NCBI RefSeq assembly: GCF_021044565.1
Contig: NZ_CP087997.1
Location: 3,658,001 to 3,722,000, forward strand
Source of the DNA: Subtercola endophyticus
GTDB taxonomy: Bacteria; Actinomycetota; Actinomycetes; Actinomycetales; Microbacteriaceae
Length of the DNA: 64,000 bases
Direction: 5' to 3'
A program made the position numbers and the translations under genes. Positions 26,090 through 37,203 of this stretch are shown in pieces (position 1 is the first letter of the stretch; each line of letters begins with the position of its first letter). The notes under the pieces are model-generated. The model made no database searches, was not told where the DNA came from, and saw nothing but the letters and a program-made list of their open reading frames with translations.

Positions 26090-27028
26090 TCAGGTGACGC
26101 GATTTGTGAGTTCGCCACCGGTTCGCAGCGCCCGCACGTTCTCGAGCACGAGCCGGCTGGCCCCCTGAGGCCGCCCGCCAGCGATGTGCGGGGTCAGAAT
26201 GACTCCGGGCGTCTCCCAGAGCGGGGAGTCGGCGGGCAGCGGTTCGGTCTTTGTGACGTCGAGCGCGGCGACGCGCAGGCGGCCATCCGTCAGCGCCGCG
26301 ATCAGAGCAGTTTCGTCAACCGTTGCACCCCGCCCGGCGTTCACGAAGACCGCCCCCGGCTTCAGGGCGGCGAAGAATGCGGCGTCGTACGTGTCACGCG
26401 TTTCGGGCGAGCCGGGCAGCAGCGACACGAGCACGTCGGTTCTGCCGAGCAGATCGCCTAGAGCATCCGCTGCCACCACGTCGAAGCCGTAACGGATGCC
26501 CGCGGTGTGCGCTACTCCGGTCACGTCGGCCCCGAGCATCCGGAGCAGCGGCGCGAGCCGGCCCGCGATGGAGCCGAAGCCCCACACCACCACGGTGGCG
26601 CCGTCGAGCGTGAAGTGCTGATGCGTGCCGGGGGCGGCCTGCGCTCGGGCGTAGTCCGAGAGCCAGGTGTGCTGCTGCTGCGCCTCGAAGAGTTCATCGA
26701 AGCGGCGTACTGCGGCGAGGATGAGCGCGAGGGTGTGCTCGGCGACGGGCCCGTCGTGCAACGAGCGGCCCGAGGCGATGGCCACATCGTCGCCGAATCC
26801 CGCAGCGACGACCGCGTCGGGCCCGGCGGCGAGGGTCTGCACGAGCCGCAGCTTGTGCAACCTCGCAGCGGCGTCGGCGAGGTTGTCGGCGCTGTTGTTC
26901 CAGGCGATGAGCACTTCGGCGTCGAGCTGCCCGTCGTCGAAGGGCTCGCTCGGGTCGTAACCGACCACCTCGAGGTCGGGGTCAGCGGCGAGGTCGAGGG
27001 TTGTGGAGGTGGGCACGAGAATCTTCAT
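26090..27028 (-). CDS. D-isomer-specific 2-hydroxyacid dehydrogenase
   Basis: 312 residues. The NAD-binding glycine motif is in VVWGFGSIAGRLAPLL (~150-165). The catalytic Arg-Glu-His set is present: Arg in LVSLLPGSPETR/NAGRGATVDE, Glu in KTEPLPADSP and His in ILTPHIAGG. It reduces a 2-keto acid or oxidises a 2-hydroxy acid. Length and motifs fit the glyoxylate/hydroxypyruvate reductase-like group. Unlinked to its neighbours. Confidence 0.9.
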   Translation of the reverse strand: MKILVPTSTTLDLAADPDLEVVGYDPSEPFDDGQLDAEVLIAWNNSADNLADAAARLHKLRLVQTLAAGPDAVVAAGFGDDVAIASGRSLHDGPVAEHTLALILAAVRRFDELFEAQQQHTWLSDYARAQAAPGTHQHFTLDGATVVVWGFGSIAGRLAPLLRMLGADVTGVAHTAGIRYGFDVVAADALGDLLGRTDVLVSLLPGSPETRDTYDAAFFAALKPGAVFVNAGRGATVDETALIAALTDGRLRVAALDVTKTEPLPADSPLWETPGVILTPHIAGGRPQGASRLVLENVRALRTGGELTNRVT

Positions 27029-27086
27029 TCCGTTCAGCCTAGCGAGGGGGGGGGCGGTCGCGCGGTGGCGCTCAGGTTGCGGATCG

Positions 27087-27123
27087 CGAAGGAGGGCCCC
27101 ACCATCGGTGAGGCCCTCCTTCG
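27087..27123 (-). terminator. Strong hairpin downstream of the ferritin-like gene
   Basis: CGAAGGAGGGCC (27087-27098) pairs perfectly with GGCCCTCCTTCG (27112-27123), a 12-bp GC-rich stem with a 13-base loop. It lies 60 bases beyond the stop of the ferritin-like gene on the minus strand. No long T-tract follows. Confidence 0.7.
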
Positions 27124-27125
27124 TC

Positions 27126-27191
27126 GAGGTGCCGGCTAGCGCGAGGTGCCGGCTAGCGCGAGGTGCCGCTAGAGCGAGGTGCCGCTAGCGC
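27126..27191. repeat. Four tandem 16-17 bp repeats
   Basis: Units begin GAGGTGCCGGCTAGCGC at 27126 and 27143, then shorter variants at 27160 and 27176. The last unit runs seven bases into the 3' end of the ferritin-like gene, whose stop lies in it. Each unit carries CTAG, so stops recur in several frames. Confidence 0.85.
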
Positions 27192-28135
27192 GAGGCGGCG
27201 GCCCCGCCGCTGGTGTTCAGCGTGCCGTTGACGCCGCCCGGAAAGAATCCGCCGCTGGTGACCGCGTTCGGGTTCAGGTACGCGATGTTCAGCACCTGAC
27301 CCGGAGTGCGGCTGAAGGTGATGCCGTTCTTGTCGGTCGGTACCAGGTTCGCGACGCCGTTGATGGTGATGCCCTGGTCGAGGTCGGTGGATCCGTCGAG
27401 GCTGTCACGGGCATCCGAGATCTTGTTGGCGATTCCCTGCGCCTCGACGCCCTGTGCATAGAGGGTCGTACGCACGATGCCGGCGTGGTACGCCTCCACC
27501 GAGAGGATGCCCGCAGCGGCTTCGAGGTAGGTCTTGTTGGTGATCAGCGGTGCCGCTCCTTTATATGCGGTGACTCCGACGTCTTCGAAGATGAAGGCGC
27601 CGAGCAGAAAGTGCAGATCGTCGGCGTACGGGTCGAACGTCTGACCGGCCGTGATCACGCCGGCCGCCATTGCTGCGGCCGTGAAGGCGTCGGAGATGTT
27701 GATCGCCGGCCGAGCCACGGCAGCCGAACCGAGGGCGGCACGCAAGAACGCGACGTGGGCTTTCTCGTCGGCGGCGATCTCGGCCGCATACGCCTTGACG
27801 GCTGGAATCTGAAAGTCGACCTGCCGGCCGCCGGTGACGGCTCCGGGGGTGCCTTTGCCCCCGATGAGGCTCGACGGCAGGCCCGATCCGGTGACGGCCC
27901 GCAGGTAGAACTCGGCTTCGAGGTATTCGAGGTTCAGCGCGAAGTTGAGAATCGAGCCGTCGCTGATCGGCGCGGCCGCGGCCTGGGTGACCGCGGCGGC
28001 GCCCATGGCGGGCAGCAGCACAGCGGCTCCCACGCCGGCGGCACCGAGTCCGGCCGCCGTCAGCAGAGCGCGGCGGTCGAGCTTGGTTTCGGCGCTTCGG
28101 TTGATGGCGTTGGTGATGAATTTATCGTCGAACAT
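27185..28135 (-). CDS. Tat-exported ferritin-like (Ferritin_2/PCC13-62-like) protein
   Basis: 316 residues. [21 protein letters not shown] is a twin-arginine leader, so it is exported folded. The four-helix domain shows paired metal-ligand segments: [32 protein letters not shown] and [11 protein letters not shown]. This fits the ferritin-like proteins related to plant desiccation protein PCC13-62, whose precise role is unknown. ATG 28135 follows TCTGGAGCAATC. It lies directly downstream of an anchored surface protein on the same strand, with a weak hairpin between them. Confidence 0.87.
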   Translation of the reverse strand: MFDDKFITNAINRSAETKLDRRALLTAAGLGAAGVGAAVLLPAMGAAAVTQAAAAPISDGSILNFALNLEYLEAEFYLRAVTGSGLPSSLIGGKGTPGAVTGGRQVDFQIPAVKAYAAEIAADEKAHVAFLRAALGSAAVARPAINISDAFTAAAMAAGVITAGQTFDPYADDLHFLLGAFIFEDVGVTAYKGAAPLITNKTYLEAAAGILSVEAYHAGIVRTTLYAQGVEAQGIANKISDARDSLDGSTDLDQGITINGVANLVPTDKNGITFSRTPGQVLNIAYLNPNAVTSGGFFPGGVNGTLNTSGGAAASR

Positions 28136-28162
28136 GATTGCTCCAGAATGTTGTTGTTTCGC

Positions 28163-28182
28163 GATGCTCCTGCGCGAGCATC
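28163..28182 (-). terminator. Short hairpin between two minus-strand genes
   Basis: GATGCTC (28163-28169) pairs with GAGCATC (28176-28182) around a six-base loop. It follows the LAXTG protein gene and precedes the ferritin-like gene. A seven-pair stem without a T-tract is weak evidence. Confidence 0.4.
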
Positions 28183-28247
28183 CTTGTCAGGATTCGTTCT
28201 GCGGGGATTCGATCGGTACAGCAGTGAAACGGATGAAGCGGGTCTGG

Positions 28248-29558
28248 CTAGACGTTGGCCTTGCGACGCCGGGCGAGGAACAGACCTGCGCCAGCGAGAA
28301 GCAGAACTCCCGCGATCGACCCCATGCCCACGCCGTCGAGTCCGGTCGAGGCGAGCTGGCTGGTGTTCGAACCCGTGCCGGTGCTGCCGGTAGTCGAACC
28401 CGCACCGGCGGCCGTGGTGGTCGTCGGAGTCGGGGTAGGCGTGGGCGTCGGATCGGCGGTCACGGCGAACGTCGCGGTGCTGGTGCGAGCAGAGCGAACC
28501 CCGGTCAGCGTCACGGTGTAGGTTCCGGCGGCCGCACTGGCCGGCAGAATCAGGGTATCGGCGTAGCTGCCATCTGTTTCGGCGGCGAACAGCTGGTCGG
28601 GGCGCGTGCCGCCGAGCGTCACAGGGGCGCCCGACGGATCTGTCACGGCGAGCGTGAGCTCTTCAGAGGGGCTGTAACCGGCGGCCGTCAGGGCGACTCC
28701 GGCCGCGGCGCTCGCCGTGACCGTCTCCGTGGTCGGGGCGAGGGTCAGGCTCAGCGGAATGAGCGGCACGGGGGGCGTCGCGAAGAAGAACGCTACGGCC
28801 TGCCGGGTCGCGCCGGGCAGCTCGTTACCGTCGGCATCGGTCTGGTAGACCAGCACGCGAACACCGTCGAACGGGCTCTCAGAGGTCGCGGTGCCGCCGC
28901 CGGGTTCGTAGTCACTGAAGTCTGTGGTGATGCTGAAGGTGCCGTCGGCGAGAATCGTTCCCGTTCCGGCGGTGTCGTTGTGACCCGAGCGCCCGGTGTA
29001 CTGAATCTCTACGGTGCTGCCGGGTGTGCCGGTGCCCTCGAAGGTCGGCGTAGCGCTGTCGACAGTGCTGCCCACTTCGGGCGACGTCACCGCGAACGGA
29101 GTCAGCGGCACGGCCGGGTTCGCGAGCGTGAACGTGACGGGCACGGTGCTGACCACGGTGGCCGCATCGTCGTCGGTGACCTCTTCGACAGCCACGGTGA
29201 CAACGGTCTGGCCGGGTGCCAGGTCGCCGAAGTTCGCGGTCGTCGACCAATTGCCCGAGGCATCCACATCGGCCCCGCCGAACACGGCGGGCTGGTCGGG
29301 GCCGCTGACACCCGTGTAGAGAATCTGCACGGTGTCACCGGCGGCGAGGCCTGCGCCGGCAAAACCGACGAGGTTCGGCACACCGCCGTCGGGCACATTC
29401 GTGTCACCGTTCGCCGGTGTCGTCACCGAGAACGCGTCTGCAGCGAACGCAGCGGGTGCGAACGCGAGGGCCGGAACGACGGCGATCGAGGCGGATGCAC
29501 CCACGATCATCAGGCGGGTGAACAGCTTTTGGGGGCGCGGCAGAGATCTCTCTCGCAT
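28248..29558 (-). CDS. Secreted Ig-like-repeat surface protein with LAXTG sorting signal
   Basis: 436 residues from ATG 29558, preceded by AGGAGCCCCCG. A signal peptide ends at AAFA before ADAFSV (~39). Two or three beta-rich repeats of ~90 residues follow (for example FAVTSPEVGSTVDSA), like bacterial Ig-type modules. A Thr/Pro-rich linker leads to LASTG, a membrane helix and the RRRK tail. LAXTG is the motif class E sortases use in actinobacteria, so the protein is probably wall-linked. No sortase gene is in the window. The adhesion or structural role is inferred. Confidence 0.88.
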   Translation of the reverse strand: MRERSLPRPQKLFTRLMIVGASASIAVVPALAFAPAAFAADAFSVTTPANGDTNVPDGGVPNLVGFAGAGLAAGDTVQILYTGVSGPDQPAVFGGADVDASGNWSTTANFGDLAPGQTVVTVAVEEVTDDDAATVVSTVPVTFTLANPAVPLTPFAVTSPEVGSTVDSATPTFEGTGTPGSTVEIQYTGRSGHNDTAGTGTILADGTFSITTDFSDYEPGGGTATSESPFDGVRVLVYQTDADGNELPGATRQAVAFFFATPPVPLIPLSLTLAPTTETVTASAAAGVALTAAGYSPSEELTLAVTDPSGAPVTLGGTRPDQLFAAETDGSYADTLILPASAAAGTYTVTLTGVRSARTSTATFAVTADPTPTPTPTPTTTTAAGAGSTTGSTGTGSNTSQLASTGLDGVGMGSIAGVLLLAGAGLFLARRRKANV

Positions 29559-29740
29559 CGGGGGCTCCTGGGTTTGTAGGCGACAAAGGAAGAAGCGCCC
29601 CCTGCGACGGCGGCTCACTGCTGAAGGTATCCCAGAAGCTGTGAATTGTCGATGGAATTCTCACGATCGGGCGAGCGGATACTCGGAGAGGCCCCTTCGC
29701 AAAGGGGGTGTGTCTCGCGCCGTTCTCGTGATTTGCTTTA

Positions 29741-32700
29741 ATGAGACTTGCTCGACTAGTGTCTCTTTCGGGGGTCGGCCGTGTTATCGGCAGGTCGCTT
29801 CGAGTGCGGGGTTCTGTGCCGGTGTTGTCGGGGTTTGGCGTTTCTCGGTCTGTCTTTTCTGGGGTGCTGTCTGTTGTTGTGGCGACAGGCTTGATTGTCG
29901 GCGTGGCGGTGCCTGCACAGGCCGACGACGACTCGACGGGTGGTGCGGGGGCGTCGTCGCAGCCGGTCGCGCCGGTTGAAGATTCGGCGGCTCCTGTTGC
30001 GGTGCCCGCGCAAGTGCCATCGACCGAGGTGTCGGATTCGCCGACGGATTCTGCGGCTCAAGAGGTGACTCCGGCTCCGGTCACTGACCCGTCTGACCCG
30101 TCTGGGGCGGCCGGCGCGTCTGGCGCATCTCCCTTGGGCGGCGGGGTTTTCGACCCGGATGGTAAGCCGATCGTGGGGTCGGATGAGTTCTCGACGACAT
30201 ACGCGGCTGGTCCGGCGGGATCGAGGGTGACGGTCGTGTCTGCGGCGCCGGTGAATGTGCAGGATGAGTCGGGTGCGTGGGTGCCGATTCAGACCGACCT
30301 GCAGTCGACGGGTGCGTGGGGGTGGCTGGGGCAGGGCGGTGCGACGGTGCGGGCGCATCCGTTGCATCCGGTGTTCTCGCAGTACGCGTCTGACCAGAAC
30401 GTGCTGAGTGCGACCAAGAACGGGCACACGATCGGGTTCACTCTTTCGGGCGCGGCGCAGAGTGTGTTGCGGCGGGATGTGTCGCCGTGGTATGAGACGA
30501 AGAATCATCTCGAGTACGAGAACGTGTTTCCGGGTACCGATTTGACGTATGACGTGACGGATTCGGCTGTGAAGGAGGTCATGCGGCTGGATGCTCGGCC
30601 CGCTACGACGCCGACGTGGACGTGGGTGGTCGATGCGCCGGGGCTTGTGGCGACGAACGACACCGATGGTGGCATTACCTTCTCGGACTCCACTGGTGCG
30701 CCAGCGTTTTCGATTCCGGCGCCGGTGATGTGGGACTCCTCGGGCGTTGACGGGCAGAAAGGCGACGCGTACGCGGCGGCGCACCTGGCGCTGCTGCAGG
30801 AGGGCGACCACTATCTGGTGAGTGTGCAACCGGATGCCGCGTGGCTGAGTGACCCGGCGCGGGTGTTCCCGGTGTCGGTGGATCCGACGCTGGGTTCGAG
30901 TGACAGTGATTCGGAGCTGGCCTACAAGTCGAATGGTCTGACGAACACGAACAATCACGCGTGGGTCGGTAACTCGAACAACGGCGGCGTGTGGCGCACG
31001 ATCGTTCACTACAACTACGAGCAGTTCTTCGGTAAGCAGGTGCTGCAGGCGCAGATCGGTGTGACGGGTGTCAGCACGGGGTATAGCGGCGACGCGTACA
31101 CGGGCGGTATTTTCACGGTGCGGTGTCACGGCTTCGATTGCGCGGGTGACAGTGTCGGTGCGTTGAATGTCGGGGCCGGTGGTGGGGCGACGGATCCGTC
31201 GGACGCTCGCCTCTCGAGCACGATCGCGGGGTGGGTGCGTAACCATAACTCGGGCTACGAGCTCATGCTCGGCGGTGACGAGACCCCAGACACGTACACG
31301 TTGAAGGTCATGGATACGGCCCTGTATGTGTGGTGGAAGGATTACCCGACCACGGGAAGCACGCCGTCGCCGGCGAATGGTGCGACGAATCAGTCGTTCA
31401 TTCCGACCCTGCAGGTATCAGGGGCGACAGACCCGGAGGGCACGGGGTTGGCGTATTACTACCGGTTGGGTACGAACCCGAACCCGGAGGTCTCGCCGAT
31501 CATCGACACGGGCTGGATCTCGAACTCGTCGTTCCAAGTGCCGAACAGTTATCTGCCGCCGAACACGACGTATTACTGGAAAGACTATGTTCACGACGGG
31601 TACGACGGGTGGTTAGGCGGTTCCGGGCTGGCGTGGTCGCCGGTCTATAGCTTCACGACGGCGAATCCGGCTGTGCCGTCGAAGGCGTCGGCGGTGCCTG
31701 TCGATAAGGCGATCGTGACGACGACGCAGCCGACGTTTAGCGTCGCGGCGGCGGTGCATCCGAACGGGTTGGCGTTCACGTACGCGTTCCGGGTGACGAC
31801 CTCGGCCGATGCGTCGTCGGGTCAGGTGCTGCAATCCGGCTGGCAGTCGGGTACGTCGTGGACTCCGCCAGACGCGACGTCGTTGCAGGACGGCTCTACG
31901 TATTGGTGGTCGGTGCTCACGAAAGACAGTGCGGGGCAGTGGGGCCCGCAGTGGGTGAACAGTTTCACGATCAATAAGCGGGTCGGTTCCGGCGGCCCGT
32001 CGCCTGTTGATAGTGCGGGGCCGGTGTCGGTGAATTTGGCGAACGGTAACGTGAACATGCAGTTCACCTCGCCAACGGTCTCGACTGTTGGCGGGCCGAT
32101 GGGGATGTCGTTCAGTTACAACTCTCAGGCCCCGTCGAACGCGGGCCTTACGGGTAAGTACTACAACGCGAACTTCACCGGCCCGGCGACGGCCACGTCG
32201 TTCGATATGACGGGTAAGCAGCCGGTGTTGACCCGCACGGATCCGGCGATCAATTTCAACTGGGGTACCGGTTCGCCGTCCGCGGGAATGGTCGACAAAG
32301 ACCACTTCATGGTCGATTGGTCGGGCTTCATCAAATCGCCCGACTCTCCGGCAGCCGCTTACCAGATCGGATTCCTGCGCGACGACGGGGTCAAGGTCTG
32401 GGTGAACTCGGGCCTGCTCATCGACAGCTGGAACGATGCGTCGGAGACGAGCTGGGGTGCGGGCACATGGTTGTCGACGACGCCGGTGCCGATTCATGTG
32501 CAGTACTTCGAAGACACCGGCGGCGCGGCCCTGAACCTCATGGCCCGCCCGGTGGGGAGTACCGGGTCGGGGTTCGTGATCCCGTCCTCCTGGTACCAGA
32601 AGAGCATCGATACGCTGCCGACAGGGTGGTCGTCATCGACCCCGCTCGCGGGCCCTTCCGGGTTCTACTCCTCAGCGCAGGTCGACGAGGGCTCCGTGGT

Positions 32701-35700
32701 GCTCACCGATGCGGGCGGGGCGAAGCACTCTTACGCGAAGAAATCTGCTGGCGGGTACACGCCGCCTGCGGGGGAGAACGGCATCCTCACCGTCGACGGG
32801 AGCGGCCAGGTGTCGTTGACCGATGAGGCGGGCACCGTCTATCTGTTCAACAAAGACGGCAAAGTTTCGCAGGTCTCCTCGCCTGACGACGTGAAGCACC
32901 CGGCCGCGCCGGTGGTGTCGTTCCGATCATCCACGGGCGCGGTCGATACGATCAGCGACCGGCTCTCCGCCGTGTCAGGTTCGTCGCCTGTTACGTACTC
33001 GCGGCAGGTGAAGTTCGTGTACACCACCGACACGCCAGCATCGGTCGGGATGGCGGCGGCTGATCAGGTCTCGGGGCGGGCGTGCAAGACGGATCCGTCG
33101 TCGTTCACGGTCTCCGCCAAACTGATCACCGGCCCGCTGCTGTGCCGCATCATCTACCCCGGGCATGTCGCCGGAGCCGCAGACATGACCGATATCGAGT
33201 ACGACACCAACGGCAACCTGATCCGCATCACGAACCCCGGTAACGCGCAGACCTCGTTCTCGTACGACGCGGCGGGTCGGGTCGTGACCGTCAGGAACGT
33301 GCTCGGTAACGACTGGCTGCTCGCCGACACCAGCCGCACCCCGACGAACGCGAACCGCACCGACATTACTTATGACACCAAAGGCAGGGCGATCCAGGTC
33401 GCTTTGCCCGCCCCTGACGGGGTGACCGCGGCCGATAAGCCGACGAAGAAATACACCTACGGCGACACCCTGACCGCACCGGTCGCGAACACGACCTACG
33501 TCGACGTCGTGACCTACACGACCGGCGCGACAGGCACCCCACTGACCGGTTCCGTCGTCGGTTCGGGGCATGCGCAAACGGTGACGTATGACGCCGCGTA
33601 CCGCACGCTGACATCGACCTCGGCGTCGGGGCTCGTCTCCTCGGCGGTGTGGAACGCGAAAGACGAGACCCTGTCGGCGACGAACGCGCAGGGCCTCGAG
33701 TCGACGACGTTGTACGACTCGCAGGATCGGGTGACCGACACCTACGGGCCTGCGGTCGCGTCGTGTTTCGCCGCGGACCGCACCCCCACGAGCGCCTGCA
33801 CGTCGTCGACGGCGCACTCGCACACCGGTATCGATGAGGGCCTGAACAGCCTCAACGTCGGGTACTACACGAACGGTTCCCTCTCGGGGGTGCCGGCCGC
33901 GTATGGTCTTGGCGTCGGTGGCGCGGGAGGCAGCATCGTCAGAAACTGGGGCACCACGCTGCCCGACCGGGCCATCACCTCCGCCGTGTGGTCGGCGAAC
34001 CTCACCGGCACGATCACGTTCCCGCAGACCGGTACGTACGCGTTCCAGACCTACGCCGACGACGGCACCAAAATCTGGATCGACAACACCCTCCTCGTCG
34101 ACAACTTCGTTCTGTCAGGCGATCACTGGTCACCCGTCGGGTGGATCACTGCCACCGCGGGCCAGACCCTCCCGATCCGGGTGGGCTACGAGAACGCCGG
34201 CGGTTCGAACGCCCACCTCGAGCTGCTCTGGGCCACCCCTTCAACCTCGCTGGCCGCGATCCCCGGGTCTGCGATGAAACCGAACTACGGCCTCACCACC
34301 TCGACCACAACCTCCGACTCGGCCCCGACCGGAATAACCGGCATCAGCAACGCGCAAGTTCCCTCGCTGACCACATCCACCAGCTACGGATCCTCGCCGT
34401 GGCTGGGCCAGGCCGCATCGACCAGCGTCGACCCGGCCGGCCTGAACCTCACCACACAGACCGCATACGAGACATCCACGGCCGGGTACCAACGCAGGGT
34501 CAGCTCGAAACTTCCCGCAGCAGTCGCTTCCGGCGCTGCGAACGCGGCGACAACGTATGGGTATTACTCCGACCAGTCGGGTTACGAAACCTCGTTCAGC
34601 CCGGCGCTGACCACCCCGGTATGCGGTGTACCCCTCGGCACCAAGCAGTGGGGCATGCCGATGACGACCACCACCCCAACCCCCGGCACGGGCACTCCGA
34701 TCACGTCTCGGGTCGTGTACGACGCACTCGGCAGGGTCGCGGGCACCAAAGCGTCGACCGACACCGACTGGCAATGCACCACCTACGATTCGCGTTCGCG
34801 GGTGACATCCGTTGCCTATCCCGCGTACGGCGGCCAGCCCGCCCGTACTGTCACCACGAGTTACGCGGTCGGCGGCAACCCGCTCGCCGGCAGCGTGACC
34901 GACAACTCCATCGCGGCGACAACAACGAACGCGGGCACGATCAGCACCTCGATCGATCTGCTGGGCAGGCAAGTCAGCTACACCGACGTGTGGAATACCG
35001 TTACCACGCCGACATACAACGCACTCGGTCAGGTCACGAAAACTGTTATCGCAGCGAACAGCTCGTCCGCGACGACGACAGAAGAATTCACCTACGACAT
35101 CGAGGGCAGGGTCACGCAGCAGAAAGACAACGGGGCCGTCATCGCCACCCCGACCTACGGCACCGCCGCGGGTGTGACCCTCGGCCAGGTCACCGCCGTG
35201 TCCTACCCCTCCGGTGTTGGCGGCGCTGGCAACGGCTCGAGCGTTGCCATCACCAGAGATCCGAACACGGGCGCTACGACTGGTGAGGCGTGGGCGTTCC
35301 CGACCGGGCAGCCCGGCGTCACCGACACGGTGATCCGTTCGCAATCGGGCAGGATCCTCCGAGACAGCACGCAGGATGGCACGGCGGCAGTGCAAGACAC
35401 CACGTACTCCTACGACGCCGCAGGCCGCTTGGTCACGGCCCTCCTTCCGGGACACACGCTCACCTATCGGTACGCGGCGTCGGGTGGTTGCGGTGTGAAC
35501 GTGAAGGCCGGCATGGACGGCAACCGCACCTCCAGCACCGATGTTGCCGCTGGTCTCACCACGACGAACACCTACTGTTACGACAACGCCGACCGCCTCA
35601 CCTCGTCAACCGTCACCTCGCCCGCCGCAGGGGCGAATCCGGTCAGCGCCGGCATGACGCCCGCGCAGCTTGCCTATGACAGTAACGGCAACACCACGAC

Positions 35701-36814
35701 ACTCTCGGACCAGACCCTCGGCTACGACGCCACTAACCGGCACATGAGCACCGCCCTCGCCTCCGGCACCACCATCACCTATGCGCGTGACGCGACCGAC
35801 CGTGTCATCTCCCGCACCACGGTGGTGCCCGGCACGGGCCCAGGCACCGGAACCTCCACCGTCTACTACCTCTACGACGCGGGCGGTTCCCCCGTGATGG
35901 TGAAAGACGGCGCCGGTAGCCCCTCGAGGATGCTCGCCCTTCCCGGCGGCGTCAGCGTGGTGGTTCCCCCGGCGGGTGACCAGTCGTGGTCGTACCCGAA
36001 CATCCACGGCGACATCATCGTCACCGCCAACCAGGCTGGCACCCGCTCTGCGCAATACCGATACGACCCCTTCGGCCAACCCATCACCCCCGCCGGAGTC
36101 ATCGGCACCACCACCGCAGACGACACCGTACCGTCCAACCTCCCCGGCACCGCCGACTACGGCTGGCTAGGCAGCGCCGACAAGCTGTACGAGCACGAAG
36201 GCAGCACCGCGACCATCGAAATGGGCGCCCGCCAATACGTCCCCGCCCTCGGCCGCTTCCTCGGCACCGACGCCGTCGAGGACGGCAACTCCAACGCCTA
36301 CAACTACCCCAACGACCCCATCAACAAAACCGACCTCAGCGGCAATCGCCAAGACTGCGGTTCGACCTGCAGTCCCGCGGCCGTTATGGCTGGATTGGCC
36401 GTCGGTTCTAGCCCTTTGGCTACCTCGCTGAGGAACGGACCGGTAGCCAAAGAGCGACTGAAGGAATCGCTCGAGGGCCCCTATTCCTTGCCGAACCCAA
36501 AGTTCATCTCGGGTGCAATCAACCTGGTCTGGGGCGGTTACAAGGTGTTAGTCGGATTGGAAGTAATTGCCTACGGCGTGGCGGCCGATGCAACAATCGT
36601 TGGAATACCGATTGGCGGGGCTGCCGATGTGGTTGGGGGCTACAACATATTAACCGGTGGATTTCGCATGCTTCGCGGGGCAAATCAGCTAAGCGATGCC
36701 TTTAGCGAGCCGGAAGTGGTCGAGGAAGATCGACTCAAGTATGGTCTTGACATCTTCTGGGGCATCTCTCCGAATTTTGACAAGATCGAGAACTTCCTCG
36801 GAGGCTTATATTGA
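29741..36814 (+). CDS. Giant secreted RHS-repeat protein with two PA14 domains, polymorphic toxin candidate
   Basis: 2357 residues. A signal peptide runs to VPAQA (cleavage after Ala61), followed by a Pro/Ser/Ala-rich linker. Beta-rich domains occupy ~100-790. PA14 domains, a carbohydrate-binding fold, lie at ~800-950 and ~1373-1515. RHS/YD repeats (YDAAGR, YDTKGR, YDALGR types) surround and follow the second PA14. The RHS shell ends with ALGRFLGTD then [14 protein letters not shown] at ~2188. The remaining ~150 residues are the variable tip. It has no recognised catalytic motif; residues ~2254-2316 are hydrophobic and Gly-rich, which could form or cross a membrane. The stop overlaps the next gene (TTGA), the arrangement expected for toxin and immunity gene. 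Codon third positions change from G/T-rich before ~32.3 kb to C-rich after it. Confidence 0.9.
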   Translation: MRLARLVSLSGVGRVIGRSLRVRGSVPVLSGFGVSRSVFSGVLSVVVATGLIVGVAVPAQADDDSTGGAGASSQPVAPVEDSAAPVAVPAQVPSTEVSDSPTDSAAQEVTPAPVTDPSDPSGAAGASGASPLGGGVFDPDGKPIVGSDEFSTTYAAGPAGSRVTVVSAAPVNVQDESGAWVPIQTDLQSTGAWGWLGQGGATVRAHPLHPVFSQYASDQNVLSATKNGHTIGFTLSGAAQSVLRRDVSPWYETKNHLEYENVFPGTDLTYDVTDSAVKEVMRLDARPATTPTWTWVVDAPGLVATNDTDGGITFSDSTGAPAFSIPAPVMWDSSGVDGQKGDAYAAAHLALLQEGDHYLVSVQPDAAWLSDPARVFPVSVDPTLGSSDSDSELAYKSNGLTNTNNHAWVGNSNNGGVWRTIVHYNYEQFFGKQVLQAQIGVTGVSTGYSGDAYTGGIFTVRCHGFDCAGDSVGALNVGAGGGATDPSDARLSSTIAGWVRNHNSGYELMLGGDETPDTYTLKVMDTALYVWWKDYPTTGSTPSPANGATNQSFIPTLQVSGATDPEGTGLAYYYRLGTNPNPEVSPIIDTGWISNSSFQVPNSYLPPNTTYYWKDYVHDGYDGWLGGSGLAWSPVYSFTTANPAVPSKASAVPVDKAIVTTTQPTFSVAAAVHPNGLAFTYAFRVTTSADASSGQVLQSGWQSGTSWTPPDATSLQDGSTYWWSVLTKDSAGQWGPQWVNSFTINKRVGSGGPSPVDSAGPVSVNLANGNVNMQFTSPTVSTVGGPMGMSFSYNSQAPSNAGLTGKYYNANFTGPATATSFDMTGKQPVLTRTDPAINFNWGTGSPSAGMVDKDHFMVDWSGFIKSPDSPAAAYQIGFLRDDGVKVWVNSGLLIDSWNDASETSWGAGTWLSTTPVPIHVQYFEDTGGAALNLMARPVGSTGSGFVIPSSWYQKSIDTLPTGWSSSTPLAGPSGFYSSAQVDEGSVVLTDAGGAKHSYAKKSAGGYTPPAGENGILTVDGSGQVSLTDEAGTVYLFNKDGKVSQVSSPDDVKHPAAPVVSFRSSTGAVDTISDRLSAVSGSSPVTYSRQVKFVYTTDTPASVGMAAADQVSGRACKTDPSSFTVSAKLITGPLLCRIIYPGHVAGAADMTDIEYDTNGNLIRITNPGNAQTSFSYDAAGRVVTVRNVLGNDWLLADTSRTPTNANRTDITYDTKGRAIQVALPAPDGVTAADKPTKKYTYGDTLTAPVANTTYVDVVTYTTGATGTPLTGSVVGSGHAQTVTYDAAYRTLTSTSASGLVSSAVWNAKDETLSATNAQGLESTTLYDSQDRVTDTYGPAVASCFAADRTPTSACTSSTAHSHTGIDEGLNSLNVGYYTNGSLSGVPAAYGLGVGGAGGSIVRNWGTTLPDRAITSAVWSANLTGTITFPQTGTYAFQTYADDGTKIWIDNTLLVDNFVLSGDHWSPVGWITATAGQTLPIRVGYENAGGSNAHLELLWATPSTSLAAIPGSAMKPNYGLTTSTTTSDSAPTGITGISNAQVPSLTTSTSYGSSPWLGQAASTSVDPAGLNLTTQTAYETSTAGYQRRVSSKLPAAVASGAANAATTYGYYSDQSGYETSFSPALTTPVCGVPLGTKQWGMPMTTTTPTPGTGTPITSRVVYDALGRVAGTKASTDTDWQCTTYDSRSRVTSVAYPAYGGQPARTVTTSYAVGGNPLAGSVTDNSIAATTTNAGTISTSIDLLGRQVSYTDVWNTVTTPTYNALGQVTKTVIAANSSSATTTEEFTYDIEGRVTQQKDNGAVIATPTYGTAAGVTLGQVTAVSYPSGVGGAGNGSSVAITRDPNTGATTGEAWAFPTGQPGVTDTVIRSQSGRILRDSTQDGTAAVQDTTYSYDAAGRLVTALLPGHTLTYRYAASGGCGVNVKAGMDGNRTSSTDVAAGLTTTNTYCYDNADRLTSSTVTSPAAGANPVSAGMTPAQLAYDSNGNTTTLSDQTLGYDATNRHMSTALASGTTITYARDATDRVISRTTVVPGTGPGTGTSTVYYLYDAGGSPVMVKDGAGSPSRMLALPGGVSVVVPPAGDQSWSYPNIHGDIIVTANQAGTRSAQYRYDPFGQPITPAGVIGTTTADDTVPSNLPGTADYGWLGSADKLYEHEGSTATIEMGARQYVPALGRFLGTDAVEDGNSNAYNYPNDPINKTDLSGNRQDCGSTCSPAAVMAGLAVGSSPLATSLRNGPVAKERLKESLEGPYSLPNPKFISGAINLVWGGYKVLVGLEVIAYGVAADATIVGIPIGGAADVVGGYNILTGGFRMLRGANQLSDAFSEPEVVEEDRLKYGLDIFWGISPNFDKIENFLGGLY

Positions 36815-37203
36815 AACCAATTGACTTGGGCGTTCTCGGCACCGTTGTCTTTCTGCTCATCCGCGGAGTCCTGATGTGGGTCCTTGTTCCGCTTGGCGTA
36901 GTTATCTGGCTCGTAAGCTCTCCGTATTTGCTGTGGCGCGGGGCAGGGCTAGGTCGGTTCTTGGGGTGGTTAGACGCCAACTTTATCGTTCTGCTCTTGC
37001 GCACACTCTTGCGGCCATTCGCTGATTCGGAGCTACCCCGTTGGATTCCGTTCAGGGACATCAGGTTAGTCAGGCACCGGATCGGACTCGCGGGGCCCTG
37101 GAAGCCGGCGCGCTGATGGGAAGTGCTAACCAAGGCGGTCCCGTGAGCCGCGTACCTGGTCGCGGCCGGCAAATTATCGGGCCACGACCCTGGTCCAGGA
37201 GAT
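36799..37203 (+). repeat. 0.4-kb direct repeat, copy 1
   Basis: From the GGAGG near the end of the RHS gene to about 37203 the DNA matches 39628-40036 at roughly nine in ten bases. It includes the last RHS codons, the TTG start and most of the small membrane gene. Copy 1 lacks one C after GGAC near 37085, which shifts the frame. Confidence 0.85.
36811..37116 (+). CDS. Candidate immunity protein of the RHS toxin, frameshift-shortened copy
   Basis: 101 residues from TTG 36811. GGAGG lies six bases upstream and the RHS stop codon overlaps the start (TTGA), so translation is coupled. Two membrane helices ([14 protein letters not shown] and [11 protein letters not shown]) precede a basic tail ([11 protein letters not shown]). 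The paralogue at 39643 reads on for 65 more residues. Here a single missing C near 37085 ends the protein at PWKPAR, and a second in-line TGA would follow soon after the shift. Position argues for immunity; the membrane location fits a pore-forming or membrane-targeting tip. It may be functional despite truncation. Confidence 0.6.
   Translation: MKPIDLGVLGTVVFLLIRGVLMWVLVPLGVVIWLVSSPYLLWRGAGLGRFLGWLDANFIVLLLRTLLRPFADSELPRWIPFRDIRLVRHRIGLAGPWKPAR

Noticed and set aside
27126-27191. CRISPR-like array
   Set aside because: Repeats are directly tandem with no spacers, and no cas genes are present.
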